From assembly GCF_000416965.1 (NCBI RefSeq), contig NZ_ATCL01000014.1:124001-188000 (forward strand): 64,000 nt of DNA, given 5' to 3'. A program made the translations under genes and the position numbers. The first letter of the stretch is position 1; each line of letters opens with the position of its first letter. Source of the DNA: Exiguobacterium chiriqhucha RW-2. GTDB lineage: Bacteria; Bacillota; Bacilli; Exiguobacteriales; Exiguobacteriaceae. Below are positions 52,225 to 61,404 of this stretch, piece by piece. The notes beneath the pieces were generated by a model. That model was not told where the DNA came from. It worked only from the letters and a program-made list of their open reading frames with translations, and searched no databases.

Positions 52225-53520
52225 ATGTATACGTCACGAGGTCAATTGTCAGGATCGAAAGTGTTCAAAGATCCGGTTCATCGATATATATACGTCTATG
52301 ATCATCTCGTCTGGGAATTGATCAATACGAAAGAGTTTCAACGGTTACGTCGCATCAAGCAGCTCGGGACGTCGTTTTTGACGTTCCACGGGGCCGAGCA
52401 TACGCGTTTCCATCATTCGCTCGGCGTCTACGAAATCGCCCGACAGCTAATCGATCAGTTCCATGAGTATCCGGAGTGGGATGACCGCAACCGGGAGTTG
52501 TTGCTCGCGGCGGCGCTGCTGCACGATGTCGGACATGGTCCGTTCTCGCACGCGTTCGAGCACGTCTTCGCCGTCCGTCACGAGGTGTGGACCGAACGCA
52601 TCATCCTCGGGGACACGGAAGTGAACAAAGTGCTGTCCGAGATGGGGGTCGGCTTCCCGGAAGAAGTGGCGGCCATCATCAATAAGACACACCCGAACCG
52701 ACTGCTCGTCAACATCCTCAGTTCGCAGCTCGACGTCGATCGGATGGACTATCTGCTCCGTGACGCCCATTTCGCCGGTGTCAGTTACGGCAAGTTCGAC
52801 CTTGAGCGCATGCTTCGGGTGTTGCGTCCCGATGAGGACCAAGTCGTCGTCAAACAGTCGGGCATGCATACGATTGAGGACTATATCATGCGGCGCTATC
52901 AAATGTATTGGCAAGTCTATTTGCACCCGGCGACGCGGTCGAGCGACCTGTTGCTCAAAGCCGTGCTCGAGCGGGCGCAAGAGCTGTACGAGTCGGGCTA
53001 CGCCTTCGAGATGACGCCGAAGCATTTCTTGCCGATTTTCAATCATGAGGACATGACGCTCGAGCATTACTTGAAGCTCGATGAGACGATCGTCTATTTC
53101 TATTTCCAAGAATGGATGGACGAGGTGGACCCGATTTTGGCCGATCTCGCGAGCCGGTTCGTCAACCGCCGCCTGTTGAAGTATAAGAATTTCCCGGAAG
53201 CGAACCGCGTCCGCTACATGGACCGCTTGCGTTCGACGATGGAGTCAATCGGGTTGCCGACCCGCTACTACTTACTCGAGGACCAGCTCAGTCAACTGCC
53301 GTACGACTTGTATAAAGGGCATGGCAAATACGAAGGCATCTACCTGCAAATGAACGACGGCGACCGTCGCGAAATCTCAGAAGTATCGATGCTCGTCCAA
53401 TCGATTTTGAACTCGCGCCAGTCAGACGAGAAAATCTATTATCCTGAGGACGTGCTCCTCAATTTGAAAGATTACGCGTCAGAAAAAACATGGATGTTGT
53501 CAACGTTACGGGGAGAGTGA
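52225..53520 (+). CDS. ywfO: HD-domain phosphohydrolase YwfO
   Basis: A 431-residue HD-domain protein close to B. subtilis YwfO in length and sequence. Metal ligands: His in AEHTRFHHSLGVYEIA, His-Asp in LLHDVGHGPFSHAFEH, and the distal Asp in SSQLDVDRMDYLLRD. Relatives hydrolyse (deoxy)nucleoside triphosphates (SamHD1/dGTPase-like); the substrate of YwfO itself is not firm. GTAGGGGGCAAC precedes the ATG. A Na/Pi-cotransporter-type gene follows after 23 bases. Confidence 0.92.
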   Translation: MYTSRGQLSGSKVFKDPVHRYIYVYDHLVWELINTKEFQRLRRIKQLGTSFLTFHGAEHTRFHHSLGVYEIARQLIDQFHEYPEWDDRNRELLLAAALLHDVGHGPFSHAFEHVFAVRHEVWTERIILGDTEVNKVLSEMGVGFPEEVAAIINKTHPNRLLVNILSSQLDVDRMDYLLRDAHFAGVSYGKFDLERMLRVLRPDEDQVVVKQSGMHTIEDYIMRRYQMYWQVYLHPATRSSDLLLKAVLERAQELYESGYAFEMTPKHFLPIFNHEDMTLEHYLKLDETIVYFYFQEWMDEVDPILADLASRFVNRRLLKYKNFPEANRVRYMDRLRSTMESIGLPTRYYLLEDQLSQLPYDLYKGHGKYEGIYLQMNDGDRREISEVSMLVQSILNSRQSDEKIYYPEDVLLNLKDYASEKTWMLSTLRGE

Positions 53521-53543
53521 ATCGTTGAAAAGGAAGTGACACC

Positions 53544-55130
53544 ATGGGAGTTGGCACATTGGTCGGCGGGGTCGGGATCTTCTTGCTCGGGATGATGCTG
53601 TTGACGGATACGTTGAAAAACATGGCCGGGGAAAGGCTCCGGCAACGCTTGAACCTATTGGCAGAGGGACCGGTGTCAGGTGCGTTTCTCGGAGCCACAA
53701 TGACGACACTCTTCCAGTCATCGACCGTGACGACGCTCATGACGATCAGTTTCGTCAGCGCCGGTCTGTTGACGTTCACCCAAGCGCTCACACTCGTCAT
53801 CGGAGCGAACGCGGGCAGCGCGACGACCGGATGGATTGTAGCGCTCTTAGGTTATAACGTGGATATTCGCGAACTGTTGCTCCCGCTCATCGGGGTCGGT
53901 ATGGCGCTACGTTTGATCGGACGGCGCGTCAAGCGCATCGGTATGCTCATGGTCGGACTCGGTCTGATTTTCGTTGGCATCGGGACACTTCAAGAGGCGA
54001 TGCGCGACGTCGTCACGTTCTCATTCGCCGGTTGGGAAGCGGACACACCGTTGCATCAACTCGCACTGCTTGGGACAGGATTACTGATGACCGTCCTATT
54101 ACAGTCCTCGAGCATTGGTCTCGTCTTGACGATGACGGCGCTCGCGACCGATACGGTGACGCTCGCCCAAGCCTGTCTGCTCGTGCTTGGACAAAGCGCC
54201 GGGACGAGTCTCGTCGTCGCCATCGGGTCGATTGGAGGCTGGAAGTCGGCCCGCCGCATCGTCTTGGCGCACGTGCTCGTCCACGGCTCGATTTTACTCA
54301 TCGGCTGGCTGACGTTCCCGCTCTTGTTCGGTGTCGTGAACGGTGTGGCCGATCGCCTCAATTGGAACGAACTGTTGCGGCTCGCCTTGTTCCACACCTC
54401 GTTCCATTTGCTCGGGGTGTTCACGTTCCTGCCGTTCCATCAGGCGTTCAGTCGTCAGTTGCTCAAGTGGATCCCGAGCCGGGCGGAAAAGCTGACCCGG
54501 TTCCTCGACCCGAATATGGCCCGCATCCCGACGGTCGCGCTCGAGGCGGCCCGGCGCTCGTTGATTGAGATTGAGCGCTATTTGGCCAAAGAGACGCAAC
54601 TGTTGCTGAACGAGGCACGTAAACGCGACGACGAGCTTCAACTCGTCGAGAAGACGCTCGGCGACGTCCGTGTCTTTTTGAGCACGATTCAATTGGAAGA
54701 AGGGCGAGGACGCAACGACTACGGCCAACATCTGTCGCTGCTCCATACAATCGACCACTTGGAGCGGTGGCTGTTCGTCATGCGTGAAGTCGACCCGGTC
54801 GACGCGCTCCGCGATACGGACTTCCTGGTCGCGCGTCAGCTCGTCTTGCATGAACTCGACATGGTCGAGACGCTTAACCATCACACGCCCCCGGAAGAGT
54901 CGCGGCAGTGGAAGACGGCCTCGAAACAGCTCGCTGAATATCGAAAAGCGCATCGGGCCGAACTGCTCGAGGAGACGGCGGCGAATCAGCTCGAGATGGA
55001 CCAGACGATTCAAAAAGTCCAGGCGCTCCTCTGGCTCGACCGGATCGGCTATCATATTTGGCGAGCGACGCGTCACCTCATTAAACCGACCGTCCCGAGC
55101 GAGCGGTTTGAAGTGAATCTGGAAGATTGA
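53544..55130 (+). CDS. Na/Pi-cotransporter family protein with PhoU-like tail
   Basis: A 528-residue protein. The N-terminal part (about 1-310) has two Na_Pi_cotrans repeats, each with a QSS motif (LFQSSTVTTLM and LLQSSSIGLVL). The C-terminal 200 residues form PhoU-like helices (AARRSLIEIERYLAKETQLLL). These proteins are predicted to move phosphate with sodium or regulate phosphate flux. AAAAGGAAG precedes the ATG. Probably co-transcribed with ywfO. Confidence 0.92.
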   Translation: MGVGTLVGGVGIFLLGMMLLTDTLKNMAGERLRQRLNLLAEGPVSGAFLGATMTTLFQSSTVTTLMTISFVSAGLLTFTQALTLVIGANAGSATTGWIVALLGYNVDIRELLLPLIGVGMALRLIGRRVKRIGMLMVGLGLIFVGIGTLQEAMRDVVTFSFAGWEADTPLHQLALLGTGLLMTVLLQSSSIGLVLTMTALATDTVTLAQACLLVLGQSAGTSLVVAIGSIGGWKSARRIVLAHVLVHGSILLIGWLTFPLLFGVVNGVADRLNWNELLRLALFHTSFHLLGVFTFLPFHQAFSRQLLKWIPSRAEKLTRFLDPNMARIPTVALEAARRSLIEIERYLAKETQLLLNEARKRDDELQLVEKTLGDVRVFLSTIQLEEGRGRNDYGQHLSLLHTIDHLERWLFVMREVDPVDALRDTDFLVARQLVLHELDMVETLNHHTPPEESRQWKTASKQLAEYRKAHRAELLEETAANQLEMDQTIQKVQALLWLDRIGYHIWRATRHLIKPTVPSERFEVNLED

Positions 55131-55131
55131 A

Positions 55132-55168
55132 AAACGACCGCCCTCCGAGATGGAAGGGCGGTCGCTGT
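55132..55168. terminator. Bidirectional terminator, Na/Pi gene / tautomerase
   Basis: CGACCGCCCT (55136-55145) / AGGGCGGTCG (55156-55165); A run on the left serves the leftward gene. Confidence 0.82.
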
Positions 55169-55170
55169 GT

Positions 55171-55359
55171 TTACTTCTTATCTGCGTGCATGACGCCGGC
55201 TTGGCCGTAGTGCGTCGCGTCCATCTCTTCGATGAAGACGGTGATGTTTTCTTTCGGGGCGTTCGTCGTCTCGGAGACGGCGTCTGTCACCTTTTCAATC
55301 AACGCACGTTTTTGTTCGACCGTGCGACCTGGGAGCATTTTAACCGTTACGTATGGCAT
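55171..55359 (-). CDS. 4-oxalocrotonate tautomerase-like protein
   Basis: A 62-residue tautomerase. After removal of Met1 the N-terminal proline (MPYVTVKMLPGRTVEQKRAL) is the catalytic base. Family members isomerise keto-enol pairs and form hexamers; the substrate here is unknown. The start at 55359 follows AAAAGGAGGAAA; the open frame upstream has no ribosome site. Confidence 0.92.
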   Translation of the reverse strand: MPYVTVKMLPGRTVEQKRALIEKVTDAVSETTNAPKENITVFIEEMDATHYGQAGVMHADKK

Positions 55360-55523
55360 CACATTTCCTCCTTTTAGTTCGTTCCCTTTCATTCTAGTGA
55401 AAGGTGAGGCAAGTGGAAAGCAGAAAATCGATTGGGCGGACGGTACAAATAAAAAATGCAGGTGCGAAATATGTGAAAACGGGGTAAGGAACAAGACAGA
55501 CTAGTCGTAGGAGGAACAGGCGG

Positions 55524-56381
55524 ATGAAATGGAAGGGTAGACAAGCAAGTCGAAACGTCGAGGATCGACGGGGGCAACGTGTCGGAGGGAAAGGCATCGC
55601 AGGAATCGGTGGGGGCTTTGGTCTCATCTTGGTCATCGTCTTCACACTGCTCAACGGGGGCAATCCGGGCGATATCGTCAACAACATCGGACTCGGAGAA
55701 CCGGAACAGTCCTCTGGAACGTATGAAGGCTCGGCGCGGGAAGAAGAGATGGCCGACTTCGTGTCGGTCGTGCTAAGGGATACCGAAGAAGTGTGGACCG
55801 ATATTTTTGCGGAGAACGGATTGACGTATCGGGAGCCGACGCTCGTCATCTATAAAGATCAAGTCGAATCGGCGTGCGGGATTGCCGGATCGGCTGTCGG
55901 ACCGTTCTACTGTCCGGGTGATCAGAAGTTGTATATCGATTTGAGTTTCTATGATGACCTGAGTCAACAGTTCAATGCACCGGGTGACTTCGCGATGGCG
56001 TACGTCGTCGCCCACGAGGTCGGTCACCACGTCCAGACGTTGCTCGGCACGACGGACGAGATTATGCCGCTCCGAAACGAGATGAGTGAGACACAGTTCA
56101 ACAAATATTTGGTCCGCTTCGAACTCCAGGCCGATTATTATGCAGGCGTTTGGGCCCACCACGCTCAAGGGATGGGTTACCTCGAGTCCGGCGACGTCGA
56201 AGAAGCGATGAATGCGGCGCACCAAATCGGGGATGACACCCTTCAGAAACAGGCGCGCGGCTATGTGACACCGGATTCGTTCACGCACGGGACGTCCGAA
56301 CAACGGAAACGCTGGTTCGATAAAGGGTTCCAAAACGGGACGATTCAAGGCGGCGATACGTTCAACGCTAAAAACTTATAA
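55524..56381 (+). CDS. Neutral zinc metallopeptidase, YpfJ family
   Basis: A 285-residue membrane-anchored protein: basic N-terminus (MKWKGRQASRNVEDRRG), one helix (about 29-44), a linker, then the peptidase-like domain with HEVGHH (His164, Glu165, His168). A third ligand region lies in ELQADYYAGVWAHHA. Two cysteines (118 and 130, around the AGSAVGPFYCPGD segment) may pair. The family is widespread but substrates are unknown. GGAGGAACAGGCGG precedes the ATG. Monocistronic. Confidence 0.92.
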   Translation: MKWKGRQASRNVEDRRGQRVGGKGIAGIGGGFGLILVIVFTLLNGGNPGDIVNNIGLGEPEQSSGTYEGSAREEEMADFVSVVLRDTEEVWTDIFAENGLTYREPTLVIYKDQVESACGIAGSAVGPFYCPGDQKLYIDLSFYDDLSQQFNAPGDFAMAYVVAHEVGHHVQTLLGTTDEIMPLRNEMSETQFNKYLVRFELQADYYAGVWAHHAQGMGYLESGDVEEAMNAAHQIGDDTLQKQARGYVTPDSFTHGTSEQRKRWFDKGFQNGTIQGGDTFNAKNL

Positions 56382-56386
56382 CCATG

Positions 56387-56413
56387 AGGTCAAGCGATGG
56401 CTTGACCTTTTTC
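56387..56413 (+). terminator. Terminator of the YpfJ-type gene
   Basis: AGGTCAAGC (56387-56395), GATG, GCTTGACCT (56400-56408), T run. Confidence 0.85.
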
Positions 56414-56489
56414 CATGTCCAAGTTGGCTTGTGAAGAAAGAATCCGCTATCATGGAAACAGAAACTAGAAGTAGGAAGGGGATGACCCG

Positions 56490-57338
56490 ATGGAATCCTT
56501 ACTCAAAAAAATCGAATTCGCCAAAAGCGAGATGACGTCCGTGGAGAAAAAAATCGCCGACTATATTTTATCCCACTCGACGCTCGTTCCGAATATGACG
56601 ACGAAAGAGCTCGCTCAAAAGACGGACGTGTCCGAGGCGAGTATCGTTCGCTTTGCGCGTGTCGTCGGAATCGATAGCTTCAAGGCGTTCAAACTCGCCC
56701 TCGTCAAAGACTTGGCGATCACCGAGACGACGCTCACCGATTTCAACGTGTTGCAGCAGAAAGACACACCTTACGATTCGTTTCAAAAAGTCATCCATGT
56801 GAACAAAATGGCCATCGAGGCATGTGCCGAGGCGATGGACAAGCGTGAGCTCGAGCATGCGATCGATACGTTCGCCCGAGCGAACCGGGTCGTGTTTTAT
56901 GGGGTCGGCGGTTCGTCGACGGCCGCCTATGACGCGCAATATAAATTCACAAAGCTCGGCTATGCGGCCCAGACATCGCAAGATTTCCATTACATGTTGT
57001 CTCTCATTCCGCATCTCGGCCCGAACGACGTTTTCGTCGCCATCAGTACGTCGGGTCGGACGAAAGACGTACTCGAACTCGTCCGCTTCGCCAAGAAAAA
57101 AGGGGTGCCGGTCGTCGCCATCACGGACCTCGATAAATCTCCGCTCTATCGAGAAGCGGATGTCCGACTATGCACGCCGAGCGTCGAACGTGATTTCCGG
57201 ATTGCGAGCATCGCTTCACGGATGACACAGTTGACGATTATCGACACACTTTATATGGGGCTGTTGCACCGAAAAGGCGAGGGATTGATTGATCGCTACG
57301 CCGAGGCACGTGACGAGATGGTGAAGTTGCGCCGATGA
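56490..57338 (+). CDS. murR: RpiR-family regulator, MurR-like
   Basis: A 282-residue regulator: HTH_6 domain (residues 1-77; ELAQKTDVSEASIVRFARVVG) and a SIS sugar-phosphate-binding domain (RVVFYGVGGSSTAAYDAQYK, AISTSGRTKDVLEL). In B. subtilis and E. coli the equivalent MurR represses murQ-murP until MurNAc 6-phosphate binds. The same role is inferred from its place two genes before murQ. It overlaps the next gene by four bases. Confidence 0.9.
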   Translation: MESLLKKIEFAKSEMTSVEKKIADYILSHSTLVPNMTTKELAQKTDVSEASIVRFARVVGIDSFKAFKLALVKDLAITETTLTDFNVLQQKDTPYDSFQKVIHVNKMAIEACAEAMDKRELEHAIDTFARANRVVFYGVGGSSTAAYDAQYKFTKLGYAAQTSQDFHYMLSLIPHLGPNDVFVAISTSGRTKDVLELVRFAKKKGVPVVAITDLDKSPLYREADVRLCTPSVERDFRIASIASRMTQLTIIDTLYMGLLHRKGEGLIDRYAEARDEMVKLRR

Positions 57339-57790
57339 TTCACGTCTATGACCCAACGTGGCGCGATGCGGTGGCGGCGTTCCTCTTACAACAACGGTCG
57401 TTCGCGGAATTGAACGGACAGGCGCCCGAAACGTTCCGCGATGAAAACGTGGCCGATTTTGAGACGGAGGAGACCGTCAGCCTCGTCTTTGAGGACGGGG
57501 ACGTCATCGCCGTCGCCGACTTGTTGAAGCAACACCCGGTCGACGGCTCGCTTTGGCTCGGTCTGTTCGTCGTCGATGAACGGCTGCACGGCACCGGGAT
57601 TGCGACGCGGTTGTATGAACAGCTCGAACAAACATATATGCGTCCGTTCCAGACGGTGTTCCGACTCGGGGTGTTACCTCACAATGAGCGGGCGCGTCGC
57701 TTTTGGGAACGGCAAGGCTACGTCTATGAAAAAGATTCCATCACGGCACGCGGCGATCACGTCCACGTGTTGAAAAAAGTCATCAGCTAA
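57335..57790 (+). CDS. GNAT acetyltransferase coupled to murR
   Basis: A 151-residue GNAT protein. The acetyl-CoA loop reads VVDERLHGTGIATRLYEQL (about residues 77-95), and LGVLPHNERARRFWERQGY is the C-terminal motif. The ATG overlaps the murR stop (ATGA), so it is made with the regulator. Acting on an amino sugar or muropeptide would fit the locus but is only inference. Confidence 0.88.
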   Translation: MIHVYDPTWRDAVAAFLLQQRSFAELNGQAPETFRDENVADFETEETVSLVFEDGDVIAVADLLKQHPVDGSLWLGLFVVDERLHGTGIATRLYEQLEQTYMRPFQTVFRLGVLPHNERARRFWERQGYVYEKDSITARGDHVHVLKKVIS

Positions 57791-57792
57791 AG

Positions 57793-57822
57793 CGCTCGGT
57801 CCAATAGGGCCGGGCGTTTTCC
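57793..57822 (+). terminator. Terminator of the murR-GNAT unit
   Basis: CGCTCGGTCC (57793-57802), AATA, GGGCCGGGCG (57807-57816), four Ts; two G-U pairs. Confidence 0.75.
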
Positions 57823-57866
57823 ATACATGTATACATGTATACAAATTTACATGCATACACGTATAC
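57823..57866. repeat. ATACATGTAT repeat block upstream of murQ
   Basis: Overlapping palindromes ATACATGTAT occur at 57823-57832 and 57831-57840, then degenerate copies ACATGCAT (57849-57856) and ACACGTATAC (57857-57866). The block lies directly before the -10 box TATAAT (57875-57880), which has no good -35. Confidence 0.7.
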
Positions 57867-57893
57867 GCCTGACCTATAATGAAATTTTATTTC

Positions 57894-57940
57894 CTTATTT
57901 TTTCAAATAAGTTTGACTTTTAATTTCAAGTTAGTACAAT
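57894..57940 (+). promoter_or_regulatory. murQ promoter with a perfect palindrome at its -35
   Basis: CTTATTT-N4-AAATAAG (57894-57911) ends two bases before TTGACT (57913-57918). A 16-base spacer and TACAAT (57935-57940) follow. The palindrome is a candidate operator, perhaps for MurR. Confidence 0.68.
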
Positions 57941-57969
57941 AAAATTAGAGAGAAGAAAGGATGGTGGCG

Positions 57970-58854
57970 ATGTTAGACAAACTGGCTACTGAAAGACGAA
58001 ATGAACGAACGATACACTTGGACGAGATGGCGGTCGAGGAGTTCCTTGCAGTGATGAATGAGGAAGATCAATCGGTCCCACACGTCATTCAAGAAGAACT
58101 GTCGGTCATTGCCGAAGTGACGAAGCGTGCCATCGCATCCTTCAAACAAGGCGGACGTTTGATTTACATCGGCGCAGGGACGAGCGGACGGCTCGGCATC
58201 TTAGACGCGGCAGAATGTGTGCCGACGTTTGGCGTGTCACCGGATATGGTCGTCGGACTCATCGCAGGTGGCGAACGGGCGTTGATTAAAGCGGTCGAGG
58301 GAGCAGAGGATAGCAAGGATTTGGCAGTCAATGATTTGAAAGCGCTTCACTTGAATGCGTTCGACACCGTCATCGGGATCGCCGCGAGCGGACGGACACC
58401 GTACGTCATCGGCGGACTCGATTACGCCCGCGAGGTCGGCGCGACGACAGCCGCGCTATCGTGTAACAAAGGTTCAAAAATCAGCGAACACGCCGAGTTC
58501 AAAATCGAAGTCGAGACGGGACCAGAAGTATTGACCGGATCGACCCGATTGAAAGCAGGGACGGCGCAAAAACTCGTCCTCAACATGATCTCGACGGCGT
58601 CGATGATTGGGGTAGGGAAAGTGTATCAAAACTTGATGGTCGACGTGCAGCCGACGAACGAGAAGTTGGAAGTGCGGGCCAAACGGATGATTGCGGAAGC
58701 GACAGGGGTCGACGAACAGACGGCCGCGCGTTATTTCGATTCATCCGGTGGTCACGTCAAGACGGCGATTGTCATGATTTTAGCCGACGTCCCGCATGCG
58801 GAGGCAGTCGAGCGATTAGAGCGTGCGAACGGATTCGTCCGTGACGCATTATAA
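57970..58854 (+). CDS. murQ: N-acetylmuramic acid 6-phosphate etherase
   Basis: MurQ cleaves the lactyl ether of MurNAc 6-phosphate to give GlcNAc 6-phosphate and lactate. The 294-residue SIS-domain protein has the family sequences GGRLIYIGAGTSGRLGILDAAE split over the sugar-phosphate site, GIAASGRTPYV, and the KVYQNLMVDVQPTNEKL region. ATG 57970 is nine bases after AGAAAGG, whereas ATG 57961 directly abuts it. murP follows after 12 bases. Confidence 0.96.
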   Translation: MLDKLATERRNERTIHLDEMAVEEFLAVMNEEDQSVPHVIQEELSVIAEVTKRAIASFKQGGRLIYIGAGTSGRLGILDAAECVPTFGVSPDMVVGLIAGGERALIKAVEGAEDSKDLAVNDLKALHLNAFDTVIGIAASGRTPYVIGGLDYAREVGATTAALSCNKGSKISEHAEFKIEVETGPEVLTGSTRLKAGTAQKLVLNMISTASMIGVGKVYQNLMVDVQPTNEKLEVRAKRMIAEATGVDEQTAARYFDSSGGHVKTAIVMILADVPHAEAVERLERANGFVRDAL

Positions 58855-58866
58855 GGGGGATTCGAG

Positions 58867-60240
58867 ATGAAGAAAGAAGAGGTTCTTGCACATGCGATAT
58901 TAGAGCATGTCGGGGGGAAAGATAACATTCGTCAACTCGCGCACTGTATGACACGTGTGCGTTTAGCGCTCAAAGATCCGACGAAAGCGGATCTCACTGC
59001 ATTGAAACAAATCGATGGTGTCATGGGTGTCATCGATGACGAGACGTTGCAAATCGTCGTTGGCCCGGGGACGGTCAACCGCGTGGCGGACCATCTCAGT
59101 CGTGAGACGGGGCTCGCCATCGGGGAAGAGTCGGTCGATGCGAATTTGACGCCGGACGAACGGGCGGCCATCGAACGTCAAAAAGTGAAAGACAAACAGA
59201 AGTCGCCGTTCAAGCGCTTCTTGCGTCGCTTAGGGAACATCTTTATTCCGCTCATTCCAGGGCTTGTCGCTTCAGGTATCATTAACGGGGGAGCCAACTT
59301 CGCGAAGAACGCCGGCGTTGACCCGACCGAAACGTGGATGCAAATCCTCTTATTGCTCGGTAGCACAGTGTTCGCGTATCTCGCCATCCTCGTCGGTTGG
59401 AACACGGCCAAAGAGTTCGGCGGGACGCCGGTACTCGGTGCCATCGCCGGGGGGATTCTCTTCAACCCGGTGCTCGCGGATATCACCATTTATGGGGAAC
59501 CGCTCGTTGTCGGGCGGGGTGGACTGTTCGGGGTCATCTTTGCCGCTTGGCTCATGACGTACATCGAGAAACACGTTCGTCGCTTCATGCCGACGGCGAT
59601 CGATATCATCTTTACACCGCTTCTCACGGTCCTCGTCGTCGGTTTCACGGCGCTCTATGCGATCATGCCGGTCGCAGGCATCTTGTCAGACGGGATCATG
59701 CAAGGATTGAACGCCGTACTTGAAGTCGGTGGACCGGTAGCAGGGGCTGTCCTTGCTGGATTCTTCCTCCCGCTCGTTATGGTCGGGTTGCACCACGGAC
59801 TCACACCGATTCACTTGGAACTCTTGAACACGGTCGGTAACACGGCACTCTTGCCGATCCTGGCGATGGCAGGGGCCGGACAAGTCGGGGCGGCGCTCGC
59901 GATTTTCGTGAAGACGCGCAACCAACGTCTCCGTAACATCATCAAAGGGGCCATTCCGGTCGGATTCCTTGGAATCGGCGAGCCGCTCCTTTACGGGGTC
60001 ACACTCCCGCTTGGCCGTCCGTTCTTGACGGCTTGTATGGGGGCCGCGGTCGGCGGTGCCTTCCAAGCGACGATGAAGACGGCAGCGCTCGGGATTGGGG
60101 TCTCGGGTCTCTCGCTTACGCCGCTCATCGACAACGGCATGTACTTGACGTACATCGCAGGTCTTGTCATTTCGTATACGGCTGGCTTCATCTTCACGTA
60201 TTTCTTCGGCTTCAAAGAAGAAATGGCAGACGGGATTTAA
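58867..60240 (+). CDS. murP: MurNAc-type PTS transporter, EIIBC
   Basis: A 457-residue PTS permease that takes up and phosphorylates MurNAc (or GlcNAc-MurNAc). The EIIB domain is N-terminal (phosphorylated Cys27 in LAHCMTRVRLALKD) and the glucose-superfamily EIIC domain follows from about residue 115, with the GEPLLYGVTLP substrate loop. No EIIA domain is attached, so a shared EIIA must serve it, as in B. subtilis MurP. Context murQ-murP-mupG supports the substrate. Confidence 0.94.
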   Translation: MKKEEVLAHAILEHVGGKDNIRQLAHCMTRVRLALKDPTKADLTALKQIDGVMGVIDDETLQIVVGPGTVNRVADHLSRETGLAIGEESVDANLTPDERAAIERQKVKDKQKSPFKRFLRRLGNIFIPLIPGLVASGIINGGANFAKNAGVDPTETWMQILLLLGSTVFAYLAILVGWNTAKEFGGTPVLGAIAGGILFNPVLADITIYGEPLVVGRGGLFGVIFAAWLMTYIEKHVRRFMPTAIDIIFTPLLTVLVVGFTALYAIMPVAGILSDGIMQGLNAVLEVGGPVAGAVLAGFFLPLVMVGLHHGLTPIHLELLNTVGNTALLPILAMAGAGQVGAALAIFVKTRNQRLRNIIKGAIPVGFLGIGEPLLYGVTLPLGRPFLTACMGAAVGGAFQATMKTAALGIGVSGLSLTPLIDNGMYLTYIAGLVISYTAGFIFTYFFGFKEEMADGI

Positions 60241-60246
60241 CAACTG

Positions 60247-60272
60247 AGGCGGCTCTTTGGAGTCGCCTTTTC
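60247..60272 (+). terminator. Hairpin between murP and mupG
   Basis: AGGCGGCTC (60247-60255) / GAGTCGCCT (60260-60268) with one G-U pair and four Ts. Probably a partial terminator that lowers mupG expression. Confidence 0.65.
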
Positions 60273-60294
60273 ATTTGATGAGGAGGAATTTCTG

Positions 60295-61347
60295 ATGAAG
60301 GGATTATCGGTTTATTTGAGCGAACCGCTCACACCGCAGTTCAAGATATGGGTCGGACGCATGCGCGAGATTGGCTTCACCTCGATGTTCACGTCACTGC
60401 ATATCCCCGAGGACGACACGTCGGTGTATACGGAACGGCTTCGTGACCTCGGGACGCTCGCACGAGAACTCGACATGGAACTGTTTGCGGATATCGCACC
60501 GACGTCGCTCGCCGCGCTCGGCAAGACGTGGGACGATGCCCATACGCTCACCGAGTGGGGCGTGACGGGGCTGCGCGTCGATTACGGCGTGACGCCGAAA
60601 CAAGTCGCCGACTTGTCGACCCGAATGACGGTCGCCTTGAACGCGAGCACGCTGTCTGAAGCGGAACTCATAGAGATGAAGCAACACGGCCTCGTGACGG
60701 ACAACGTCGAGGCGTGGCACAACTTCTATCCGCGCCCGGAGACGGGGCTCAATCGTAACTGGTTCGATGCCAAGAACGATTGGCTGAAGCGGCAAGGGTT
60801 GAGCGTCCAGGCGTTCATCCCTGGTGACGGGACACTCCGAGGACCGCTGTTCGAACGGCTGCCGACGCTCGAGGACCATCGCCTGTTGTCGACGTTCGCC
60901 TGCTACATGGACCTCATGGATTCAGTCGATCGCATCTTAATCGGCGATCCGGGACTCACCGATGAGACGATTGAACAGTTCGCCTCACACGCCGACAAAA
61001 TGCTCGTTCTTCGGGCCGAAGCGGAGACGACGATTGAGGCCGCCTTCTATCGTGTCCAGACGAACCGGATGGACCCGGCACGTGACGTCGTCCGTTCGGT
61101 CGAATCGAGGGGCTATGGACGTCCGGGGGACCGCTTGCTCGAGCCGATGGCAGCAAGACCGCGTCCGCTCGGAACGATCACGGTCGATAATGCGAAGTAC
61201 GGGCGCTATGCCGGTGAGCTGCAAATCACAAAACGCGATTTGGTGGCAGACGATCGGATCAACGTCCTTGGGCGCGTCATCGAGGCAGACCGGCCGCTCA
61301 TCCAATCGATCGGACCGGGCACGAAGTTTCGAATCGAGTGGTGTTGA
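60295..61347 (+). CDS. mupG: 6-phospho-N-acetylmuramidase MupG (DUF871)
   Basis: MupG, known from S. aureus, splits MurNAc 6-phosphate-GlcNAc disaccharides after PTS uptake. The 350-residue protein has the family TIM-barrel start MKGLSVYLSE and GFTSMFTSLHIPED, HNFYPRPETGL near the active site, and a cyclophilin-like C-terminal domain (RPLGTITVDNAKYGRYAGEL). GAGGAGGAAT precedes the ATG. Its presence suggests that MurP imports the disaccharide. Confidence 0.93.
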   Translation: MKGLSVYLSEPLTPQFKIWVGRMREIGFTSMFTSLHIPEDDTSVYTERLRDLGTLARELDMELFADIAPTSLAALGKTWDDAHTLTEWGVTGLRVDYGVTPKQVADLSTRMTVALNASTLSEAELIEMKQHGLVTDNVEAWHNFYPRPETGLNRNWFDAKNDWLKRQGLSVQAFIPGDGTLRGPLFERLPTLEDHRLLSTFACYMDLMDSVDRILIGDPGLTDETIEQFASHADKMLVLRAEAETTIEAAFYRVQTNRMDPARDVVRSVESRGYGRPGDRLLEPMAARPRPLGTITVDNAKYGRYAGELQITKRDLVADDRINVLGRVIEADRPLIQSIGPGTKFRIEWC

Positions 61348-61356
61348 CGTTCCGGA

Positions 61357-61386
61357 TTGCCACATTCCCTCGTCTTTGTGTACAGT
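61357..61386 (+). promoter_or_regulatory. ywhD promoter
   Basis: TTGCCA (61357-61362), 18 bases and TACAGT (61381-61386), 18 bases before the start codon. Confidence 0.6.
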
Positions 61387-61404
61387 AGAGAGGGAGGGAA
61401 TGCC

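Noticed and set aside
55482-55487. Sigma-B type GGGTAA before the YpfJ-type gene
   Set aside because: No GTTT-like -35 element at the proper distance.
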